From Armigeres subalbatus (Eukaryota; Arthropoda; Insecta; Diptera; Culicidae): 64,000 bases of DNA. The stretch lies in assembly GCF_024139115.2 (NCBI RefSeq), contig NC_085139.1, positions 139,940,097 to 140,004,096 of the forward strand. The letters run 5' to 3'. This document shows positions 57,001-64,000 of the stretch, in pieces. The notes beneath the pieces are model-generated. The model did not search any database. It saw only the letters and a program-made list of their open reading frames with translations, and was not told where the DNA came from. Every line of letters begins with the position of its first letter. The stretch's first letter is position 1. A program made the position numbers and the translations under genes.

Positions 57001-57235
57001 TGTCTCAGGGTAAACATTTGATCCGCCTTTGATTGGTCCTCACGAAAACCTGCCTGGTATTCGCCGACGAAGGATTCTTCAAACGGTCTCATTATGTTAA
57101 ACAGAATACGGGACATAATTTTGTACGCCGAATTAAGGAAAGTTATTGAGCGGTAATTAGCGCGCTCCAGTCTGTGCCCTTTCCTAAATAACACTCATCG
57201 ACTTGTAGGCATGGAGCTGCTGTTCCATTCTTGGT
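57001..57235 (-). pseudogene. RTE reverse transcriptase, N-terminal piece (host of the nest, part 1)
   Basis: The minus-strand frame 56,988-57,194 encodes KGHRLERANYRSITFLNSAY, LFNIMRPFEESFVGEYQAGF and QMFTLRH, then meets the I-like element at the duplicated TGTCTCAGGG (57,001-57,010). It continues in sense at 51,896 with the KFQKYNLQTHH piece. The upstream end near 57,235 lacks the endonuclease, so this RTE copy is 5'-truncated. Confidence 0.85.
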
Positions 57236-57879
57236 CTTACATTATAGCACACCAATGAAGGTTGTAATGATTTACAATTCCTGATTATAATACTGGTTTC
57301 ACAGTTCGTGTTTGTGGGAAACTACGACAGTAACGGCCTACTTTTCCTCACCAATTAAATGTGTGCTTTAAGGGCCATTATGCAACTCAAATGGCTATAT
57401 TTTGCTTAATTAGCTTGGGTCAGTGTTCAAATAATGTATTATAGATGTCATGGGATGTGGCTTTGTCGCAACGTAAGCGTTTAATGCTAACATCGAAGTG
57501 GGTTTTGATCGTTACGCTTTTGTTCGGGAGACTAACTGGAGACTCCCACTCCTCTGATCATGTTTCTGTCGAATACGTTGACAAATAGGGGAACGGTTCG
57601 GGACTTCATCTCATAGCTCCTATTTCCATCCCATCATAAACAGAGCAATGAAGTTCTTCTAGTATCGACTATCGAATACGTGCTTTCTCGCCTCAGTACC
57701 TACCCGGAAGGGGTTATACAAAGTACTGTTTCACAGGACTCTGCACAAGAAGAATCTTAAGTCTGCTTTTCGATGAGGCCGTTTCGATTATCCGGAACTT
57801 CTTTGCGTCTAATCGCACCCTACATATTTGCGCGCCTTTTATTATCGGAAGCTTTTTCGCAGTCAATATCAGTGCTGAT
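57236..57879. other. Unassigned sequence
   Basis: No gene or repeat boundary is recognised between the RTE pieces. Confidence 0.35.
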
Positions 57880-58556
57880 TCGGTTACGTATTGCTACCAC
57901 AACGCCACCTTTGTCTTCCATATCGCCATTCAGGTGTCTTCGTGGTGCTGCCGCCACTTTTGGTTCACCTCACGCTTTGCAAGAGGTTTCCGTTTATGTC
58001 CTTACATATCGAGCTGTGGCACGTGGCCTTACGTAAACGGTTCAACTTCTCAAAGAAGTTTTGCGTTAATACGTACAGTTGCTAGGTCTCTTCACGGTCT
58101 CGATCTTCCTGCTGGCGCTTTTCCTCCGGAATATCGAGTTTTGTCTGTTCCACGCCCGTTTGTATCGTGCCTCGTTCGCCTCGTGCGTGTAATATCGTCC
58201 ATGCTGATTCTTCTCCTCAACTAACTGCTCTACATTCGCCGTCATACCAGTCGTTTCTCTGATCCGGAGCCACCGTGCCTAGTGCAGCGGTTGCGGTTGC
58301 TTCAATGGCGGATCGAATATCTCTCCAGCCATCTTCAAGATGATGCGCTCTCGCTTCACTTCCGTTGAGTTGCCCCCAGCTGCTGCGCGTAGTCTAGAGC
58401 TAGTCTACCGTCTTGTAGCCGCCCAATGTTTAGCGGACGGAAGACTCCGACGTGTTGATTACCGTCGAGAGTTTTGAGCGCAGACATACTGCAACGAGGT
58501 AGTGGTCGGATTCAATATTCGCACTGCGGTAAGTGCGTACGTTCGTGATGTCGGAG
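57880..58556 (-). pseudogene. RTE linker and endonuclease end, fragment
   Basis: On the minus strand the segment encodes words of the RTE linker (HVPQLDM, REVNQKWRQH) and, near 58,540, the RTYR and DHYLV-like end of the endonuclease. The same order occurs at 60,290-60,940. It stops at 58,556, where a plus-strand R1/Loa-like LINE starts, so that LINE probably inserted here. Confidence 0.75.
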
Positions 58557-58753
58557 AAGAATTTCGCAAGCCAAATGGCAACTACACTTCTTCTGATGAA
58601 GAATCGTTAGAGCACTTATTTGAAACGCACTTCCCTGGATGTGTCGATATAACATCTTCGGATGATCCTGATGTCTTTTCATGGCTATGGGTCTTGGGCT
58701 CAAGCACGAGAATCATAACTACTGAATCGATTCAATGGGCACTTAACAGTTTT

Positions 58754-61700
58754 TTTTTTTTATTCAGACTAGGCCGAATGGCCTGTGCGGTATAAGAGTC
58801 TTCTCCATTCGGCTCGGTCCATGGCTACACGTCGCCAACCACGCAGTCTACGGAGGGTCCTGAGTCATCTTCCACCTGATCGATCCACCTTGCCTACTGC
58901 GCACCTCGCTTTCTTGCCCCCGTCGGATCGTTGTCGAGAACCATTTTCACCGGGTTACTGTCCGACATTCAGCTACGGCCCATCCGCGAGTCGTCCGATT
59001 TTCGCGATGTGAACTGATGTGTTCTCCCAACAGCTGATGCAATTCGTGGTTCATTCGCCTCCTCCACGTACCGTCCGCCATCTCACCATAGATGGTACGC
59101 AGCACTTTCCTTTCGAAAACTCCGGTGCGCGTTGGTCCTCCACGAGCATCGTCCAGGTCTCGTGTCCGTAGAGGACTACCGGTCTAATTAGTTGTTGATG
59201 TGTCAGTTTGGTAGGCGCGAACTCTATTCGATCGAGCGTCTTGCGGAGTCAAAGTACGTACGATTTCCAGCCACTATGCGTCTCCATTTCTCTGCTGGTG
59301 TCATTTCGGCAGTCACCAGGTGAGCCAAGTACACAAATTCTTCTACCACTCGATTTCGTCACCACCGATGCAAACTCGCGGTGGGTGCTCTATTGTCTCT
59401 TGAACCTCTTCCTATCATGTACTTCGTCTTCGACGTGTTGATGACTAGTCCGATCCGCTTAGCTTCCCTCTTCAGTCTGATGTGGCTTCCTCCATCTTCT
59501 CAAAGTTACGTGCCATAATATCTATGTCGTCAGCAACCAAATAGCTGGACGGACTTTTGAAAATACCACTCGTGTTAATCCCTGCTCTTTTATTACACCT
59601 TCCAAAGCGATGTTAAGATATGCAAACACGAAAGACCATCACCTTGCCGTAACCCTCTGCGGGTTTCGAAGGACTCGAGAATGCCCCTGAAACTCAGACT
59701 ACGCACATCACCCGATCCATCGTCGCTTTGATCAGCCGTGTCAGTTTATCCGGAAAACCGTGTTCGTGCATTAGCTGCCAGCTGGTCCCGATCGATTGTA
59801 TCTATGCGGCTTTGAAGTCGATGAATAGATGATTGTGGGCACGTTGTATTCGCGGCATTTCTGCAGTACTTGGCGAATGGCAACACCTGGTCCGTGGTGG
59901 AGCGTTCGCCCATAAAACCCGCCTGGTACTGCCCCACGAACTCCCTTGCAGTTGGTGCTAGTCGACGGCATAATGGGGAGAGTACCTTGTAGGCGGCGTT
60001 CAGCAATGTGATTGCGCGTAGTTGCTACAATCCAGCTTATCGCCCTTTTGTAGATGGGACACGACACCTTCCATCTACTCCTGCGGCAAAACTTCCTCCT
60101 CCCAAATCTTGGTAATGACCCAGTGCAGTGCTCTGAGTTCACCACCGTGTTTAAATAGCTCTCCTGGTAGTTGGTCAACCCCAGGGCTTTGTTGTTCTTA
60201 CGGCCAATCTCCTCCTGGATTTCCTGAGATCCAGGCCGTAGCTTCATCTGCGCGCTTCTCCCAGGTCCATCACCATACCGCCATCTTCGTCCCACATCGC
60301 CATTCAGGTGTTCTTCGTAGTGCTGCCGCCACCTTTGATCACCTCACGCTCGTTCGTAAGAAGGTTCCGTTTATGTCCTTACACATATCGGGCTGTGGCA
60401 CTGCCACGTGAACGGTTTAACTTCTCATAGAACTTTCGTGTGTTATTAGCGCGGTACAGTTGCTCCGTTTCTTCACGGTCTCGATCTTCCTGCTGGCGCT
60501 TTTTCCTCCGGAAAATCGAGTTTTGTCTGTTCCGCGCCTGTTTATATCGTGCCTCGTTCTGTGCGGTGTTGCAGCAATCTCGCCTATGCCATTCTTCTCT
60601 TCACTAACTGCTCACCGCCTCATACCAGGTCGTTTCTCTCTGATCCGGGGGCACCGTCAAGTGCAGCGGGTTGCGGTGCTACCAATGCGGATCGAATATC
60701 TCCAGCCATCTTCAAGATGCTGCGCCTAGCTGCTCTTCCGTTGGAAGTGCCACTTCCAGCTGCTGCGCGTTTCTTGGGCTGTCTACCGTCTTGTAGCCGC
60801 CCAATGTTAAGCCGCGGCGTCCGACTTCGACGCGTGTTGTACACCGTCGAGAGTTTTGAGCGCAGGCATCTGCAAGACGGTAGTGGTCGGATTCTATTCG
60901 CACTGCGGTAAGTGCGGACGTTCGTGATTCGAGAAGAATTTACCGTCGATTAGAACTGGTCGATTTGGTTTTCCGTTTCTTGGTTAGGTGATTTCCATGT
61001 GGCCTTGTGGATATTTTTGCGGGGAAAGAAGGCTTCGGACTCCATTCCGCGGGCTAGTTTATGCATCGTTGGCCGTTGTCATTCATACGGTGTCAGACTA
61101 TCCGGTCCGATGACCGGTCTATACATTTCCTCCTTCCTACCTGTGCGTTCATGTCACCGATGACGATTTTAACGTCCCGCAGTCCATCCATCGTATCTGC
61201 TCCAGCTGCATAGAACGCTTCTTTCGTCGTCGGGTCTCCCTTCTGTGGGCAGTGCACGTTGATGATGCTATAGTTGAAGAAACGGCCATTCTCAGCTTGC
61301 ATCTTGCGTTGATTGGCTGCCACCCAATCACGCGTTGGCGCATCTTACCCGCACTCATGGTTCGCTCCGTTGGTGGTGCCACAGCTTTGTAGAAGGTAGC
61401 CGCTCGATCCCCTTTTCCACACTTTCTGTCCTGTCCAGCAATCTCCTAGCGCGCCGACGTCGAAGTTGCGGGGATGTAATTCATCGTAGATCATCCTGTC
61501 GCAACCTGCGAAACCTAGCGACTTACAATTCCATGTTCAAGCTTAATCGTGATCCTGTATTCGTCGCCTGGGTCTTTGCCGATTATATCGAGTCGCATTA
61601 TCTCTTATATTGTTCGTAATGATTGGTTTTCTAGGCGGCTTATTGGGCCTGCAACCTCCTGTCTCGTCAGGAGGCCGTCTCTCGGCTTTAGCGTCCCACC

Positions 61701-61887
61701 TAACACCAGGACTTGATGCGCTTTGAGCGGCACGGTCGCTTTGGTGGAGCCTACTTGCGGATACATGCAGCTTTTAGAGGTTTAACAGGGCCCACTGTCA
61801 AACCCCACCACATCCTGAAAGCCCCACAACTCGCAGATGGCCTGGGGAGGGATCTTCAAGCCCTTGGACATAGTCCCTGCTGCCCTC
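58754..61887 (-). mobile_element. RTE-type LINE, about full length, inserted in the R1/Loa-like LINE
   Basis: A 3.13-kb minus-strand RTE element flanked by the 9-bp AACAGTTTT (58,745-58,753 and 61,888-61,896). The 3' end is a short poly(A) (seen as T at 58,754-58,760), the 5' UTR runs from 61,887 to about 61,620. The size and the 5' UTR words shared with 45,440-45,670 show it is essentially full length. The coding part carries many one-base losses. Confidence 0.9.
58785..61600 (-). pseudogene. RTE endonuclease-reverse transcriptase, broken
   Basis: Endonuclease words: SIINVHCPQKGDPTTKEAFY (61,093-61,323) and KIVIGDMNAQVGR with the catalytic GDMNAQ. RT words: SYLNTVVNSEHCTG, LNAAYKVLS (59,746-60,006), REFVGQYQAGFMGERSTTDQ, then pieces of the FADD region near 59,520-59,560. 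The C-terminal part (58,790-59,210) covers the RR-W and GHVARM words in broken frames. Frame breaks occur roughly every 50-150 bases, many at homopolymers, so the copy is either old or carries consensus errors. Confidence 0.82.
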
Positions 61888-64000
61888 AACAGTTTTGCTC
61901 CTTAACTGCCCTTTGTTTTGTCCCTACAAATCTCCAGGGAGGATGGGTTTATCCCGTTCTACTTCAGAGGTTTTGAGCATATCAAACATGTTTTGAAAAA
62001 GCTTTTGTATGCAGTTTTGCTCTGGGTTTTCCATATCCTGGCGGGATGTCACTGTAAGTTTATCCCAAAGGAGGACGTGCTCGTATGAAGAAGCAAGAGT
62101 TTTGAACCTATCAGTCTGACCTCATTTCTTCTGAAACTTGACGTATTATCGATCATCACATTCGTGACTGATTTCAAACATGCCTCTTACCAATCTAAGA
62201 AGTCCACCGTGACTCTTCTACAAGGTTGGACGATATCGAGCTTTCGCTCAAAAGCAATCGTTCTGGTGCTTTTAGATATGAAGTGCTTTCGACAACGTGT
62301 CTTTCGATGCAATATTGAAGCCGCACGTTGTCGACTACTAATATTATTACCAAATGGATTCACCAGATGCTAAACCATCTCTACTCGACATTACGTCAAG
62401 CAGCGATTAGGAAATTAAGTGTCTGCGGATGCCTCAGGGGAGTATTATCTCCACTGTGAATCTCGTTGCAGATACGCTATTGATTTACTCAATAATGGCG
62501 GTTTTCCTACCTATGGTTTGCCGACGACTATCTAACTGATAGTGGGTTTGTGCATTACTACCTTACTGACCTGATGCAAAATGCTCTTCAGGTAGTTGAA
62601 AGTGTCGCTCATAATGGCCTTTCGGTCAATCCAGATAAAACATCTATTGATCTTTTCACGGAAAAACGTAGTCGTAATGGTATTCGTCCATTACATGTAA
62701 CTGATCAAGTAAAGTATGTGGGTCTAATTTTGGATTCAAAGCTTTCCTGGACTCCTAACATTGAGTTCAGAATCAAAAAGGCGTGTATGGCTTTCGGCCA
62801 ATGCCGACGAACCTTTGTAAAACTTGGGTCTTAAACCCAAATATATCAAATGGATTTACAAAACAGTTGACGATCAATTTTGCTTATGGATGTCTTGTGT
62901 GGTGGCAAAGGGAAGTGAGGAAATTAATGGTCAAAGGCTCTTCAAAGGACGTAAGGCAATGACTGGTGCGTTCTCTTCAACTCCCACGCTGCTCTCGAAG
63001 TTCTCTTCGACGTGGCCCCACACATACATCTCAAACAAGAAGCATTTTCTTGTACTCCGACTATGGGTACTCGGTTTTATGGAAGAATCCTGTAAACCGC
63101 AGTTCTACACACACTTCTGTTACCGCTTATGGTTAGTTGGGACAAAATTTTCCTTGCTCCAAGTGATCTCACACACGTTAGTAGTTTTCCTTATAGGACA
63201 TCAACACAATTCCCCTCGCGGGATGAGTGGACATCTGGCTTTGGAGAGAAGTATGTCGGACAGCATTGATTGTTACACTGACGGCTCCTCCTCGAAGGTA
63301 GAGCAGGTGCAGGCGTCTATTCGCGTGAGCTGAATTGGAACAGTCACACTCACTGGGTACACACTGCCTGTTTTTCAAGCGGAAGCCATCATTGTATGGG
63401 TGAAATCCGCACTTCAGCAACCGCATTATGGGCAAAGAATATACTTCTGTTCAGATAGCCAACTATTAAAGCTCTCGCCTCAGCCACTCAAGGTCGAAGT
63501 TAGTAATCGCATGTCGAACTCAAACTGAGGAACTGAATTCAGTTAATACTTTCACCTTATACTAGTAGCCATTCTTCCATGCTGGAAACAAGTGGCTGAT
63601 GAGTTAGCTCGAAATGAGACATCATGTTTATTGGTCCTGAGCCACTATTCCATATCCAAGTGTTGGGTGAAGCTTTTGATCCTCTTGGGCTGTCACTCAG
63701 CACAAATGGCATTGGAGTAGTCTGGATTCATGTCATCAAACAAAATTGTACATCCGGGAGCCATCTCCGGTAGTAGCAACTATTTGCTAATCTGTCTAAA
63801 CAGAATTGCAGTGTCTTAGTCAAGGCCTTGACAGGTCACTGCGACTGAACTATCACATGGCAAATATTCAACGCGTTGAATCATCTGTTTGTGATGATTT
63901 GTGAATCAGTATATGGAACTTCTTATCATCTAATATGTAACTGCCCAGTCTATGCACATGCGCTTCAAATATTTGGTAAACACTTACTTAGTGAAATTGA
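61888..64000 (+). pseudogene. R1/Loa-like LINE reverse transcriptase and RNase H, broken
   Basis: Recognisable words include VLLDMKCFRQRVFRCNIEAA (62,270-62,330), LMQNALQVVESVAHNGLSVN, TSIDLFTEKRSRNGIRPLHV and DQVKYVGLILDSKLSWTPNI (62,550-62,834), then GMSGHLALERS and CYTDGSSSKVEQVQASIRVS (62,824-63,333) at the start of RNase H. The FADD region near 62,515 has lost a base, so the frame runs out of phase. A 22-bp extra segment sits at about 61,903-61,924 compared with the other copy. The number of frame breaks is higher than in the minus-strand copy. Confidence 0.85.

Larger units (their letters stand above)
58557..64000 (+). mobile_element. R1/Loa-like LINE, 5'-truncated, split by an RTE element
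   Basis: The plus strand at 58,557-58,753 encodes EFRKPNGNYTSSDEESLEHL and IITTESIQWALNSF, then breaks. It resumes at 61,888 and runs to the window end with RT, RNase H and C-terminal parts. It is a second copy of the family at 38,954-43,336, in the opposite direction. It starts inside the linker, so the endonuclease is missing. The last bases (GGTAAACACTTACTTAGTGA) match the other copy just before its ORF2 stop, so the 3' end lies a short way beyond the window. Confidence 0.88.

Overview
The window looks like culicine mosquito chromosomal DNA, most likely Aedes. The reasons are the mix of element families: tRNA-derived SINEs of the Feilai type, JAM1/RTE-like LINEs, R1/Loa (Lian-like) and I-like LINEs with RNase H, and a BEL/Pao element with a PHD finger. 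The background is A+T-rich and full of small inverted-repeat elements. Species cannot be fixed from the sequence alone. No host gene is recognised with confidence. Almost every long reading frame is a piece of a decayed transposable element or a by-product of a tandem repeat.

Layout. 0.15-4.2 kb holds a decayed minus-strand LINE. 4.6-5.6 kb is a 24-bp minisatellite, followed by a SINE head joined to a LINE tail. 6.1-8.4 kb has three inverted-repeat elements, including a 1.64-kb TA-flanked fold-back element filled with simple sequence. 8.4-11.05 kb is mostly unassigned, with two doubtful reading frames. 11,057-17,993 is a complete but broken BEL/Pao element on the minus strand, with LTRs and a perfect 5-bp target duplication. 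18-26.4 kb holds a LINE endonuclease fragment, a minus-strand RTE element and a plus-strand RTE element. 26.4-38.9 kb is A+T-rich and rich in hairpins, MITEs and LINE fragments. It includes a SINE split at TTAA by a piggyBac-like element that itself carries a LINE.

38,954-43,336 is a nearly complete minus-strand R1/Loa-like LINE, followed by an RTE copy (43.3-45.7 kb). 45.8-57.2 kb is a three-part nest: an RTE element cut by a hAT-like element (47,136-51,664) that carries about 4 kb of 23-bp minisatellite, and cut again by a full-length I-like element (51,897-57,000) with a 10-bp target duplication. 57.9-64.0 kb holds RTE remains and a plus-strand R1/Loa-like copy, itself split by a 3.13-kb RTE insertion with a 9-bp duplication. 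This last element runs off the window.

There is no operon-like or pathway logic here. The order of events comes from the nesting: RTE and SINE copies are old hosts, and hAT, piggyBac-like, I-like and younger RTE copies landed in them. The most unusual object is the hAT-like element whose interior has become a satellite array. Two assembly gaps (18,891-18,915 and 38,879-38,901) and many one-base length differences in homopolymers mean part of the apparent decay could be consensus error.
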